Shown here one piece after another: positions 1 to 7,835 of a stretch of DNA of 64,000 nt (the first letter of the stretch is position 1; each line of letters begins with the position of its first letter). Below the pieces are notes generated by a model. The model had not been told where the DNA came from, made no database searches, and saw only the letters and a list, made by a program, of their open reading frames with translations. Source of the DNA: Variovorax sp. OAS795 (GTDB lineage: Bacteria > Pseudomonadota > Gammaproteobacteria > Burkholderiales > Burkholderiaceae_C); contig NZ_JBEPOH010000001.1 in the NCBI RefSeq assembly GCF_040546685.1, positions 868,001-932,000 on the forward strand. Direction: 5' to 3'. The position numbers were made by a program, and so were the translations under genes.

Positions 1-21
1 CGTGCGGCACACTCTCGCGCC

Positions 22-1269
22 ATGACGAACACCTCTTCCTTGCCCGCCGCGCCGCCTGCCGCGGGCCCGCTCGCAGGCCTCAAGGTCGTGGAGCTCGGGC
101 AACTGATCGCGGGGCCGTTTGCGGCGCGCACGCTGGCCGACTTCGGCGCCGAGGTGATCAAGATCGAGCCGCCCGGCGCGGGCGATCCGCTGCGCACCTG
201 GCGCCTGCTCAAGGACGGCACCTCGGTCTGGTGGCAGGTGCAGTCGCGCAACAAGCGCTCGCTCGCGCTCGACCTGCGCCAGCCCGATGCGCAGGCCATC
301 GTGCGGCAGCTGGCGGCCGAGGCCGACGTGCTGGTCGAGAACTTCCGCCCCGGCGCCATGGAGGGATGGGGCCTCGGTCCCGACGAACTGCTGGCCGCCA
401 ACCCCTCGCTCGTGATGCTGCGCATCAGCGGCTATGGCCAGACCGGGCCCTACCGCGACCGCCCGGGATTCGGCGTGGTGGCCGAGGCCATGGGCGGCCT
501 GCGCCACCTCACGGGCGAGCCCGGCCGCGTGCCGGTGCGGGTGGGCGTGTCCATCGGCGACACGCTGGCGTCGCTGCACGGCGTGATCGGCGTGCTGATG
601 GCGATGCAGCACCGCCACGCAACAGTGGGGCCCGGCTGTCCGAAGGGCAGGGGGCAAGTCGTGGACGTGGCGCTCTACGAGGCCGTCTTCAACTGCATGG
701 AAAGCCTGCTGCCCGAGTACAGCGCGTTCGGCGCGGTGCGCGAGGCCGCGGGCAGCGCGCTGCCCGGCATCGCGCCCACCAACGCCTACCGCTGCGCCGA
801 CGGCGGCTATGCCATCGTGGCGGGCAATGGCGACAGCATCTTTCGCCGGCTCATGGCATGCATCGGCCGGCCCGACCTGGCCGCTGACCCGGCGCTGGCC
901 GGCAACACGGGCAGGGTGGCGCAGGTCGGGATGCTCGATGCGGCGATCGGCGACTGGACCGCCCGGCTTACGGTGGACGAGGTGCTCGCCGCCCTCGACG
1001 CCGCCCAGGTACCGGCCGGCCGCATCTACACCGTCGCCGACATTGCCGCCGACCCGCACTACGCGGCGCGCGGCATGCTGCAGCAGGTGCGCATGGCCGA
1101 CGGCAGCGCGCTCGCGGTGCCCGGCTTCGTGCCCAAGCTGTCGCTCACGCCGGCCAGCCACCGGCGCAACGCGCCGGCGCTCGGGGCGGACACCGATGCC
1201 GTGTTGAAGGAGATCGGCCTCGACGCCGGGCAGATCGCCGCGCTGCGTGAGCGCGGCATCGTCGGCTGA
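22..1269 (+). CDS. Class III (CaiB/BaiF) CoA-transferase
   Basis: Family III CoA-transferases move CoA between carboxylic acids in the cytoplasm. The 415-residue length is typical. The N-terminal half carries the family signature around residues 24-60 (VVELGQLIAGPFA, then ADFGAEVIKIEPPGAGDP), the VENFRPGAMEGWG stretch (105-117) and GYGQTGPY (137-144). Asp180 in SIGDT aligns with the catalytic Asp169 of formyl-CoA transferase, so the enzyme looks active. The C-terminal part (PAGRIYTVADIAADPHYAARGM) is also family-like. The substrate cannot be read from sequence. The gene faces the acyl-CoA-binding protein gene, its 3' neighbour, which suits acyl-CoA metabolism but proves nothing. Confidence 0.9.
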   Translation: MTNTSSLPAAPPAAGPLAGLKVVELGQLIAGPFAARTLADFGAEVIKIEPPGAGDPLRTWRLLKDGTSVWWQVQSRNKRSLALDLRQPDAQAIVRQLAAEADVLVENFRPGAMEGWGLGPDELLAANPSLVMLRISGYGQTGPYRDRPGFGVVAEAMGGLRHLTGEPGRVPVRVGVSIGDTLASLHGVIGVLMAMQHRHATVGPGCPKGRGQVVDVALYEAVFNCMESLLPEYSAFGAVREAAGSALPGIAPTNAYRCADGGYAIVAGNGDSIFRRLMACIGRPDLAADPALAGNTGRVAQVGMLDAAIGDWTARLTVDEVLAALDAAQVPAGRIYTVADIAADPHYAARGMLQQVRMADGSALAVPGFVPKLSLTPASHRRNAPALGADTDAVLKEIGLDAGQIAALRERGIVG

Positions 1270-1287
1270 CAGACCGGATGGGCGGGG

Positions 1288-1545
1288 TCAGGCGCGCAGC
1301 GATTCGATCAGGTCGATGTACTTCTGCTTGGCCTCGTCGGCGCCGAGGCCCTTCTGCGCGGTCCAGGCGTCCCACTTGGCGCGCGCGACGATGTCGCTGA
1401 AGCTCGGCTTCTTGGCGGTGTTGTCGCCTTCGGTCGCCTGCTTGAAGAGGCCATAGATCTTCAGAAGCGTCGGGTTGTCGGGGCGCTCGGCCAGCAGCTT
1501 GGAGTTGGCCTGGGCGGTTTCGAATCGGGCATTGAGGTCGGACAT
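1288..1545 (-). CDS. Acyl-CoA-binding protein (ACBP)
   Basis: An 85-residue protein matching the small four-helix ACBP family, which binds medium- and long-chain acyl-CoA esters in the cytosol. Family hallmarks are visible: LLKIYGLFKQATEGD (residues about 27-41), KWDAW (57-61) and the C-terminal AKQKYIDLIESL. The length is that of a free-standing ACBP domain. It converges on the CoA-transferase gene with an 18-base gap and diverges from the membrane-protein gene at 1658. ACBP is patchily distributed in bacteria; here it sits among acyl-CoA genes, so buffering of acyl-CoA pools is the likely role. Confidence 0.9.
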   Translation of the reverse strand: MSDLNARFETAQANSKLLAERPDNPTLLKIYGLFKQATEGDNTAKKPSFSDIVARAKWDAWTAQKGLGADEAKQKYIDLIESLRA

Positions 1546-1657
1546 GGCGGCAAGAGGAAGAAAAGCCGTCGATCTTATGGCTTATGCCGGGCCTGAAGAC
1601 AGGACGTCGGGCGGGCGCACGTACCATGGCCGGCTTTTCACCTCCGATCGCATCCGC

Positions 1658-2077
1658 ATGGACCCTTCGTCTCGCCACCTCGCCTTTCACGGCGCCATCG
1701 TCCTGCTGTTCGGCCTGCTGCTTGGCGCCCCGTACGCGCGGGCCATCAAGCGCGGCGATGCCGCCCATGTCGTCAATTCATGGCGCGTGGCGCATCTGAG
1801 CCTGCCGATCGGTGCCGTGCTGATGCTCTCGGTGGCAGCGCTGCTTCCCGCCCTGGCCACCTCCCTGCTGGTGCAGTGGGTCATCGCGGTGGCGCTGATC
1901 GTCTCGGCCTACGGTTTCTGCGTTGCCACGCCATTGGCCGCCATCACCGGACAGCGCGGGCTCGACGCCAGCGGCTCCGGCCTCGGAAAGTGGGTGTACG
2001 CCGGCAACATGGTGGGCGCCGTGAGTTCCATCGTCGCCGCCATCGCACTCCTGTACGCGACCTTCAGGGCGTTGTGA
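1658..2077 (+). CDS. Small four-helix membrane protein, distantly styrene-oxide-isomerase-like
   Basis: A 139-residue hydrophobic protein with about four membrane segments (residues 7-27, 49-68, 70-92 and 110-136). I chose the ATG at 1658, which gives MDPSSRHLAF; the frame is open further upstream, but that stretch overlaps the start of the divergent ACBP gene and looks non-coding. The size, the four helices and the segment WRVAHLSLPIGAVLML at the second helix recall small integral-membrane styrene oxide isomerases, whose RAHSGPALNG region supplies a haem-ligating histidine (here His46 would correspond). The asparagine six residues later in that family is glycine here. I regard this as a weak resemblance; an uncharacterised membrane protein is the safe call. 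Confidence 0.7.
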   Translation: MDPSSRHLAFHGAIVLLFGLLLGAPYARAIKRGDAAHVVNSWRVAHLSLPIGAVLMLSVAALLPALATSLLVQWVIAVALIVSAYGFCVATPLAAITGQRGLDASGSGLGKWVYAGNMVGAVSSIVAAIALLYATFRAL

Positions 2078-2088
2078 CGCCACCCGAA

Positions 2089-2925
2089 TCAGTCCGACAA
2101 CCCTGCGCGCGCCAGTTCCACGTCGAGCCGTTCCTTCGCGTCCGCCGGCTGCATCGAGGCGGCTTTTTCATACAGCCGCGTGGCCTCGCCCATGCGCGCG
2201 TCGCCGTGCAGCATGAGCAGCGCGCGGCCGTATTCCATCAGCGCGCCGGGCGCGTGGGGGTGCAGCTCGAGCCCGCGCTCGAACAGCTCGACCGAGGTTT
2301 CGGCGCGCACACCGTAGGTCATGCGGCCGACCAGCGCGCCCACCTTGTCGATCACCTCGGCATGGAAGGCGGCCAGCGCGATGTGCGCGTCGGCATGGTT
2401 GGGCTGCAGTTCGATCACGCGTTCGAGCGCGCCCTTGAGCTTGCTGCCGAGGCCCTGCGCCAGTGCGCGCGCCACGCTGATGCCCTGGCTGTAGCGGCCC
2501 AGCGCGTAGGCCTGCCAGTACAGCGCATGGCAGTTGTCGGGCTCGGCGGCGGCCTGGGCCCCGGCACGCTCGATGACCTGGCGGAACATCGAAAGCCGCA
2601 TCGATTCGCGCGGCTCCAGGTAGTTGGCATAGATGGCGGTGGCCTGGTTGGCCAGCACCAGGCCCTGCGCGCCGTGCAGGAGCCCGATGGTGGCCGCACG
2701 CTCGAATTCGCCGTTGTGATAGCGCGCCCAGCCCTCGGCCAGCGGGTGGCCCTCGTCCGGCGGCGTCACCGGGTGGCCGGCGTGCAGCCGGGGCCAATGA
2801 GGCAGCACGCTGCGCGCGTCGTAGCGCGGCACGTCGGCATAGGGCAGCGGCGTCCAGGGATCCCCTGCGGCGGCGACCGGGCTGGCGGACATCAGCGAGA
2901 GCGGCTTGAAGTCTGGATGGGGCAT
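2089..2925 (-). CDS. TPR-repeat protein downstream of a PhaD-like regulator
   Basis: 278 residues with helical tetratricopeptide-like units in the C-terminal two-thirds, for example ALERVIELQPNHADAHIALA, LFERGLELHPHAPGALMEYG and LYEKAASMQPADAKERLDVE. No signal peptide and no enzymatic motif are visible. Its ATG lies three bases after the TAG of the TetR gene, so the two are almost certainly cotranscribed and translationally coupled. TPR proteins act as protein-interaction scaffolds. The shared transcription unit with a phasin-associated regulator suggests a link to polyhydroxyalkanoate or lipid stress physiology, but this is inference. Confidence 0.85.
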   Translation of the reverse strand: MPHPDFKPLSLMSASPVAAAGDPWTPLPYADVPRYDARSVLPHWPRLHAGHPVTPPDEGHPLAEGWARYHNGEFERAATIGLLHGAQGLVLANQATAIYANYLEPRESMRLSMFRQVIERAGAQAAAEPDNCHALYWQAYALGRYSQGISVARALAQGLGSKLKGALERVIELQPNHADAHIALAAFHAEVIDKVGALVGRMTYGVRAETSVELFERGLELHPHAPGALMEYGRALLMLHGDARMGEATRLYEKAASMQPADAKERLDVELARAGLSD

Positions 2926-2928
2926 GGT

Positions 2929-3639
2929 CTAGGACTGGGCTGCCAGGTCGACGGGCGCAGCCGATGACGGCGCACTTGCAGAATCATCGCCGCTGTAGGC
3001 GTGGCTGAGTGTCAGCAAATGCCGCCGCTGCGCAGGTCCGAGGTAGGGCGCGAGCAGGTGCAGCGTGTGCTGGCCGCCGCGCAGCAGCGCGCCCTGGGCG
3101 TGGGCGGGTTCCAGCGCCTCGCGCGGGTTGCGCACGTATTCATAGCTGAGCCAGTAGGTCAGCACCACCACCATGCTCTGGGCCAGCGTGTCGACCTCGT
3201 GGGCATCGATCTCGAGATGCCCGGCCCGGCTCAGCCCCGCGATGAGCACGCGGATGGCGCGCGCCTTGTTCTTGAGCACGAGCTGGAACTGCGTCTCCAG
3301 GTGCCGGTTCTTGCTCAGCAGGTCGTTCAGGTCGCGGTAGAGAAAGCGGTAGCGCCAGATCAGCTCGAACAGGCTGTGCATGAAGAACCACGCGTCTTCC
3401 ACGTCGTGCACGCCCTCGCTGGCATGCAGGAGCTCGTTGAGCTCGGCCTCGTAGCCTTCGTAGAGCTTGTTGATCAGCTCTTCCTTGGCGGGGTAGTGGT
3501 AGTAGAGGTTGCCGGGACTGATGTTGAGCTCGCCTGCCACCAGCGTGGTGGAGACGTTCGGCTCCCCGAAGCGGTTGAACAGCTCCAGTGCGGCTTCGAG
3601 GATGCGTTGCGCTGTTCGGCGTGGCGCCTTCTTGGCCAT
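2929..3639 (-). CDS. phaD: TetR-family regulator, PhaD-like
   Basis: A 236-residue TetR/AcrR regulator. The N-terminal helix-turn-helix is clear (RILEAALELFNRFGEPNVST, then LNISPGNLYYHYPAKEELI, about residues 12-55). The combination LFNxxGEPNVST...ELxISPGNLYYH, followed by a region rich in YRFLYRDLNDLL, closely resembles Pseudomonas PhaD, a TetR-like activator of phasin genes. The gene directly upstream is a PhaI/PhaF-type phasin, the same association seen in Pseudomonas pha loci. A perfect 22-base palindromic site lies about 40 bases before the start (3679-3700), suggesting autoregulation. The symbol rests on resemblance and context only; the last 30 residues are low-complexity. Confidence 0.85.
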   Translation of the reverse strand: MAKKAPRRTAQRILEAALELFNRFGEPNVSTTLVAGELNISPGNLYYHYPAKEELINKLYEGYEAELNELLHASEGVHDVEDAWFFMHSLFELIWRYRFLYRDLNDLLSKNRHLETQFQLVLKNKARAIRVLIAGLSRAGHLEIDAHEVDTLAQSMVVVLTYWLSYEYVRNPREALEPAHAQGALLRGGQHTLHLLAPYLGPAQRRHLLTLSHAYSGDDSASAPSSAAPVDLAAQS

Positions 3640-3678
3640 GTCAGTCCCCGTTCTTTATCTTCTTGGGGACACTCTAGC

Positions 3679-3700
3679 GTATGTGCACTGCACCACATAC
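3679..3700. promoter_or_regulatory. Palindromic operator-like site upstream of the TetR gene
   Basis: GTATGTG (3679-3685) and CACATAC (3694-3700) are perfect 7-base inverted arms around an 8-base spacer. The site lies 40 bases upstream of the PhaD-like start codon. Its size and symmetry fit a TetR-dimer operator. The internal GTGCACTGC (3683-3691) recurs at 3734-3742. Confidence 0.55.
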
Positions 3701-3714
3701 CGGGCAGGGCCAAC

Positions 3715-3749
3715 TTTTGCGGCGGCACGTGTTGTGCACTGCCGCAAAA
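3715..3749. repeat. Inverted repeat between phasin and TetR genes
   Basis: TTTTGCGGC (3715-3723) and GCCGCAAAA (3741-3749) form a 9-base perfect stem, with an inner GCAC/GTGC pairing. T runs stand on the 5' side and A runs on the 3' side when read on either strand, so it is not a classic intrinsic terminator. It could be a regulatory site or an attenuating hairpin in the phasin-TetR transcript. It overlaps the second copy of GTGCACTGC. Confidence 0.4.
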
Positions 3750-3766
3750 AGCAGGCTGCGGCGGGG

Positions 3767-4273
3767 TCAGGCCGACTTGGGGCCGCGCCGAACGGTTTTC
3801 TTGGCGGCTGCCGCGGCCGGCGTTGCGCTGCGTCCGGCTGTCTTGCGGCTCGCGCTGCGTGCGGGCGCGGCGGCGGGCTTGCCCTGCATGCGCTGCAGTT
3901 CGGCCTCGAGCGCCGACACGCGCGCCTGCAGCGCGGCGTGGTCGGCGGCCGAAGGCATGCCGAGCTTCTCGAGCGCGCGCGCCACGCGTTCCTCGAAGAT
4001 GTTCTCGAGCTTGCCCCATTGGCCCGCGGCCTTGGTGCCGAATTCGCTCGCGAAGCCGGCCATGCGCGTTTGTGCCTGGGCCAGCGTTTCTTCGGCGGCG
4101 GCCTGGGTCTTCTTCTGCATGCCGGCGCCGTCCTTCACCAGCGCCTCGAAGGCCTTGCTGCCTTCCTGCTGCATCTTGGCAAAGGCGCCGAGCCCCGCCA
4201 GCCAGATCTGCTGCGCGGAATCCTTGATGCGGTCCGCGCCCTTGTTGCCTTGTTCGTCGTCCTGGGTAGCCAT
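3767..4273 (-). CDS. PhaI/PhaF-type phasin (polyhydroxyalkanoate granule-associated protein)
   Basis: 168 residues from the ATG at 4273, which has an AGGAA ribosome-binding sequence 7-8 bases upstream; a TTG seven codons earlier is less likely. The N-terminal half is the phasin helix (QQIWLAGLGAFAKMQQEGSK, then FEALVKDGAGMQKKTQAAAE). A coiled-coil segment follows (AALQARVSALEAELQRMQG), then a short Ala/Lys/Arg/Pro-rich tail reminiscent of the histone-H1-like tail of PhaF. Such proteins coat polyhydroxyalkanoate granules and can bind DNA through the basic tail. It is followed on the same strand by the PhaD-like gene. Confidence 0.88.
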   Translation of the reverse strand: MATQDDEQGNKGADRIKDSAQQIWLAGLGAFAKMQQEGSKAFEALVKDGAGMQKKTQAAAEETLAQAQTRMAGFASEFGTKAAGQWGKLENIFEERVARALEKLGMPSAADHAALQARVSALEAELQRMQGKPAAAPARSASRKTAGRSATPAAAAAKKTVRRGPKSA

Positions 4274-4376
4274 GCCGTGTTCCTGAAAAAACAATCGGGC
4301 TACTCTAGCCGCTCGGCCGCTTCCCAGTTAGAGCTTGGCGTCTACGGACGGCTGTTTCGCGGCACCGGGGGCGAGG

Positions 4377-4820
4377 CTATTTGCCCGCGGCCCGGCTGGC
4401 TTCGAGATGCGTTTTCGCCCGCTCGGCCAGCGCCATTTCGCCCGGCGTGCCGGGCACGAAGGGCTGCACCGGCAGCGGGCGGCCATGCGAATCGACCGAG
4501 ACGAAGACGATCAGGCATTCGGTGGTCTTGTCCATCGTGCCGCCCTTCATGTCGCCGCTGCGCACCTCGACCGAGATGTTCATGCTGGTGGTGCCGGTAT
4601 AGGCCAGGCGGGCCTCCACCTCGACCAGGTCGCCGATCATGATCGGGTGGTGAAAGCGGATGCTGCCGATGAACGCCGTCACGCAATAGCGCTTGGCCCA
4701 ACTGGTCGCGCAGGCGTAGCCGGCCTCGTCGATCCACTTCATGACGGTGCCGCCATGGACCTTTCCGCCGAAGTTGACGGTGCTGGGCTCTGCCAGGAAA
4801 CGGAGGGTGATGGAGGACAT
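4377..4820 (-). CDS. Hotdog-fold acyl-CoA thioesterase
   Basis: 147 residues of the YciA/BFIT-like hotdog thioesterase family, which hydrolyses acyl-CoA to free acid and CoA. The pattern NFGGKVHGGTVMKWIDEAGY (residues about 16-35) contains the family's HGG-x3-K/W-x2-(D/E) active-site helix, with Asp31 as the probable catalytic acid. GSIRFHHPIMIGDLVEVEA (52-70) forms the next core strands. It lies about 100 bases upstream of the phasin gene on the same strand, so co-expression is possible but not demonstrated. Confidence 0.9.
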   Translation of the reverse strand: MSSITLRFLAEPSTVNFGGKVHGGTVMKWIDEAGYACATSWAKRYCVTAFIGSIRFHHPIMIGDLVEVEARLAYTGTTSMNISVEVRSGDMKGGTMDKTTECLIVFVSVDSHGRPLPVQPFVPGTPGEMALAERAKTHLEASRAAGK

Positions 4821-4915
4821 GCGCCGCCTTTTTCGTGGGCTGATGGGTGAAAACCCCGATTATGCGAGCGCCCGGCGCCCAGCCCGCGCGCCGCCGGTCG
4901 GTGCGGCACGCACGC

Positions 4916-5812
4916 TCAGCTCCCGCCGAACAGCTCCGCCAGCGTGCGCCGGAGCCAGGCATTGCCGGCGTCGGCATGAAAGCGCTCGTGCCAATGCTGC
5001 TTGACGGCATAGGCCGGCAGCTCGAAGGGCGGCTCCAGCATCTTGACGGGCTCCTGCGTGGCCAGCACCTTGCCGAGGATGCCGGGCACGATCACGATCA
5101 GTTCCGTGTGCGCCACGATGCGCGCCACGCTGAGGAAGCTCGACAGGCTGGCCACCACATCGCGCCTCAGCCCGAGCCGGGCGATGGTCTTGTCGACGAT
5201 GGCATGGCCCGTGCCCGAAGACGCCACCACCGCATGCGCCTCGGCCTCGAAGCGCTTGCGCGTGAGCCGTTCGCCGATGCGCGGATGGTTGCGCGCCGCG
5301 AGGCAGACGAAGTTCTGCATGAAGAGCGTCTGCTGGTAGAAGCCCGCGTCCAGCTGCGGCATGAACCCCACGGCCAGGTCGACCGCGCCGTCCTCGAGTC
5401 GGCGCCCGCTCTCGGTCGAGATGATCTCGGTCTCGATGCGCACGCCCGGCGCCGCGTGCCGCAGGTGGTCGAGCAGCGCGGGCAGCAGCACCACCTCGCT
5501 GATGTCGGTCATGCAGATGCGAAAGCTGCGCGCCGCGGTGGCGGGGTCGAAGCTCGCGCGCCCGCCCTTGGCGCGGTTCAGCCGGTCGAGTATGTCCAGC
5601 ACCAGCGGCTGGATCTGCCGCGCATAGGGCGTGGGCTCCATGCCGCGCGAGGTGCGCACGAACAGCTTGTCGCCGAAATGCGTGCGCAGCCGCGCCAGCG
5701 CGGTGCTGGCCGCCGACTGCGAGACGCCGAGCCGCTCGGCCGCACTCGACACGTTGGATGTCTTGTAGACCTCATCGAAGACCAGCAGCCATTCCAGATC
5801 GAGCTGGGCCAT
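4916..5812 (-). CDS. LysR-family regulator of the adjacent gentisate cluster
   Basis: 298 residues from the ATG at 5812 (MAQLDLEWLLVFDEV); the frame is open upstream but the LysR fold begins here. The winged helix-turn-helix is residues about 5-64 (SAAERLGVSQSAASTALARLR, FVRTSRGMEPTPYA). A periplasmic-binding-like effector domain follows, with the FGDKLF-to-LAVGFMPQLDAGFYQQTL core. It is divergent from gentisate dioxygenase with a 142-base intergenic region carrying ATTG/CAAT repeats. By position it is probably the activator of 3-hydroxybenzoate/gentisate genes, as with NagR- or MobR-type LysR proteins. The effector is unproven. Confidence 0.88.
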   Translation of the reverse strand: MAQLDLEWLLVFDEVYKTSNVSSAAERLGVSQSAASTALARLRTHFGDKLFVRTSRGMEPTPYARQIQPLVLDILDRLNRAKGGRASFDPATAARSFRICMTDISEVVLLPALLDHLRHAAPGVRIETEIISTESGRRLEDGAVDLAVGFMPQLDAGFYQQTLFMQNFVCLAARNHPRIGERLTRKRFEAEAHAVVASSGTGHAIVDKTIARLGLRRDVVASLSSFLSVARIVAHTELIVIVPGILGKVLATQEPVKMLEPPFELPAYAVKQHWHERFHADAGNAWLRRTLAELFGGS

Positions 5813-5859
5813 GAATCGACTCCTTGTGCCGCCACCATTATCGAGAAACGAGATTGCCT

Positions 5860-5888
5860 CTATTGAAGCGGACCCATTGCGCCAATAG
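5860..5888. promoter_or_regulatory. Candidate LysR binding site in divergent promoter
   Basis: CTATTG (5860-5865) and CAATAG (5883-5888) form a perfect inverted pair with 17 bases between. Nested inside is ATTGCGCCAAT (5876-5886), an 11-base palindrome. ATTG also occurs at 5853-5856, so there are three phased half-sites between the LysR start and the gentisate dioxygenase start. LysR regulators commonly use such T-N11-A type dyads in shared promoters. Confidence 0.5.
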
Positions 5889-5954
5889 TAGTACGGAAGG
5901 ATGATCGCCGTTTTCCGGAGACAACCGCCGCACGACGGCCGGAGCCGCTGCCCC

Positions 5955-7034
5955 ATGAATCCCACCGCCCAGAAGCCTGCCGCCCCCGCCAATGCTGCGG
6001 AGCGCCGCGGCTATTACGAGCGCATTCGTCCGCTCCACCTCACGCCCCTGTGGGAGTCGCTGCATGCGCTGGTGCCGCGCGAACCCGCCACGCCCTGCGT
6101 GCCGGCGCTCTGGCGCTACGACGAGATCCGCCCGCTGCTGATGGAGTCGGCACACCTCATCACGGCCGAGGAAGCGGTGCGCCGCGTGCTCGTGCTCGAG
6201 AACCCCGCGCTGCCTGGCAACTCGTCGATCACGCAGTCGATCTACGCCGGCCTGCAACTCATCATGCCGGGCGAGGTCGCGCCCTCGCACCGCCACGTGC
6301 AGTCGGCGCTGCGCTTCATCGTCGATGGCAAGGGCGCCTACACCACCGTGGGCGGCGAGCGCACCACCATGTACCCCGGCGACTTCATCATCACGCCATC
6401 ATGGGCCTGGCACGACCACGGCAACGAAGGCATCGGCGGCGTGAGCGAGCCGGTGGTCTGGCTCGACGGGCTCGACATTCCGATGCTGCGCTTCTTCGAT
6501 GCCGGCTTTGCCGAGAACGACGACGCCAAGGTGCAGCACGTGGCGCGCCCCGAAGGCAACAGCCTGGCGCGCTTCGGCCACAACATGGTGCCGGTGCGCC
6601 ACGACCACGTGTCGCCCACCTCGCCGATCTTCAACTACCCCTACGCCCGCAGCCGCGAAGCGCTGGCCCTGCTGCAGAAGCAGGAGGCGCCCGATGCCTG
6701 GCTCGGCCACAAGCTGCGCTACATCAACCCGCTGACCGGCGGCGCCCCGATGCCCACCATCGGCACCCAGCTGCAGCTGCTGCCCAAGGGGTTCGCGGGC
6801 AAGACGCACCGCGCCACCGACGGCACCGTCTACAGCGTGGTCGAAGGCCGCGGCACCGCGGACATCGCGGGCCAGCGATTCGAGTTCGGGCCGCGCGACA
6901 CCTTCGTCGTGCCTTCGTGGGCGCCGCTCTGCCTGTCGGCGCCCGGTGAAGACGTGGTTCTCTTCAGCTTCTCCGACCGTCCCGTGCAGCAGGCCATGGG
7001 CATCCTGCGCGAATCCTTCCTCGAAGACGCCTGA
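5955..7034 (+). CDS. Gentisate 1,2-dioxygenase
   Basis: 359 residues from the ATG at 5955 (MNPTAQKP). It is a bicupin ring-cleavage dioxygenase that opens gentisate (2,5-dihydroxybenzoate) to maleylpyruvate using Fe(II). The N-terminal cupin shows the metal ligands in [15 protein letters not shown] and the downstream His of [12 protein letters not shown]. The second cupin ([18 protein letters not shown], then [14 protein letters not shown]) is also recognisable. Length and both motifs fit the family (NagI/GtdA-like). It is the first gene of a unit with the FAH-type hydrolase and the 3-hydroxybenzoate 6-hydroxylase, which defines the pathway. Confidence 0.93.
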   Translation: MNPTAQKPAAPANAAERRGYYERIRPLHLTPLWESLHALVPREPATPCVPALWRYDEIRPLLMESAHLITAEEAVRRVLVLENPALPGNSSITQSIYAGLQLIMPGEVAPSHRHVQSALRFIVDGKGAYTTVGGERTTMYPGDFIITPSWAWHDHGNEGIGGVSEPVVWLDGLDIPMLRFFDAGFAENDDAKVQHVARPEGNSLARFGHNMVPVRHDHVSPTSPIFNYPYARSREALALLQKQEAPDAWLGHKLRYINPLTGGAPMPTIGTQLQLLPKGFAGKTHRATDGTVYSVVEGRGTADIAGQRFEFGPRDTFVVPSWAPLCLSAPGEDVVLFSFSDRPVQQAMGILRESFLEDA

Positions 7035-7105
7035 GCGCCGCCGCTTCATTTTCTCGTTCTCTTTTCTGTCCTGACCCTGAGCCGCCGCGCGCGGCAGGAG
7101 CCCTC

Positions 7106-7813
7106 ATGTCCTTTGCCTTCACGCCTCCTTCCATCGTCGGCCTGCCCATCGTGGGTTCGGGCGACCTGTTCCCGGTGCGCCGCGTCTACTGCGTGGGGCG
7201 CAACTACGCGGCGCATGCGCGTGAGATGGGGTTCGATCCCGACCGCGAGCCGCCGTTCTTCTTCTGCAAGCCGAACGACGATGCCTCGGTGGTGCCCGTG
7301 GCCGAAGGCGGAACCGGCGCGATCCCGTACCCGCCGCTCACCAGCAACTACCACTACGAAGCCGAGCTCGTGGTGGCCATCGGCAAGGGCGGCAAGGACA
7401 TCGCGGTGGACCAGGCGGCGGGCCACATCCACAGCTACGGCGTGGGGCTGGACATGACCCGCCGCGACCTGCAGATGAAGATGCGCGAAGCCGGCCGCCC
7501 CTGGGAAATCGGCAAGGCCTTCGACTTCTCGGCGCCCATCGCGCCGCTGCGCACGCTGGCCGACGTGGGCGAGATCAATGCGGGCGCCATCACGCTCGAG
7601 GTCGACGGCCAGGTGCGCCAGAACAGCGACATCACGCACCTGATCTGGTCCGTCAACGAAGTGATCGCCAATCTCTCGACGCTCTTCACGCTGCAGCCGG
7701 GCGACCTGATCTTCACCGGCACGCCCGAAGGCGTGGGCGCGGTGAAGCCCGGACAGACGATCAAGGTGAGCATCGACAAGCTTCCTTCGCTTTCCGTTCG
7801 AATCGACGGATGA
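7106..7813 (+). CDS. Fumarylacetoacetate-hydrolase family enzyme, likely fumarylpyruvate hydrolase
   Basis: 235 residues of the FAH superfamily. The core starts at RRVYCVGRNYAAHAREMG (about residues 24-41). Metal-binding acidic residues are visible in YEAELVVAIG and GLDMTRRDLQ, and the conserved GDLIFTGTPEGVG is at about 205-217. In gentisate clusters this enzyme hydrolyses fumarylpyruvate (or maleylpyruvate directly) to pyruvate plus a C4 acid. It lies 71 bases after the dioxygenase and 22 bases before the hydroxylase, consistent with one operon. No zeta-class maleylpyruvate isomerase is seen in the cluster. Confidence 0.9.
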   Translation: MSFAFTPPSIVGLPIVGSGDLFPVRRVYCVGRNYAAHAREMGFDPDREPPFFFCKPNDDASVVPVAEGGTGAIPYPPLTSNYHYEAELVVAIGKGGKDIAVDQAAGHIHSYGVGLDMTRRDLQMKMREAGRPWEIGKAFDFSAPIAPLRTLADVGEINAGAITLEVDGQVRQNSDITHLIWSVNEVIANLSTLFTLQPGDLIFTGTPEGVGAVKPGQTIKVSIDKLPSLSVRIDG

Positions 7814-7835
7814 GCCGCCGCGCCGAGGTCCCGCA

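Noticed and set aside
22..1269. Loss of the catalytic Asp in the CoA-transferase (Glu220 in ALYEAVF)
   Set aside because: Residue counting against formyl-CoA transferase places the catalytic Asp at SIGDT (Asp180), which is intact.
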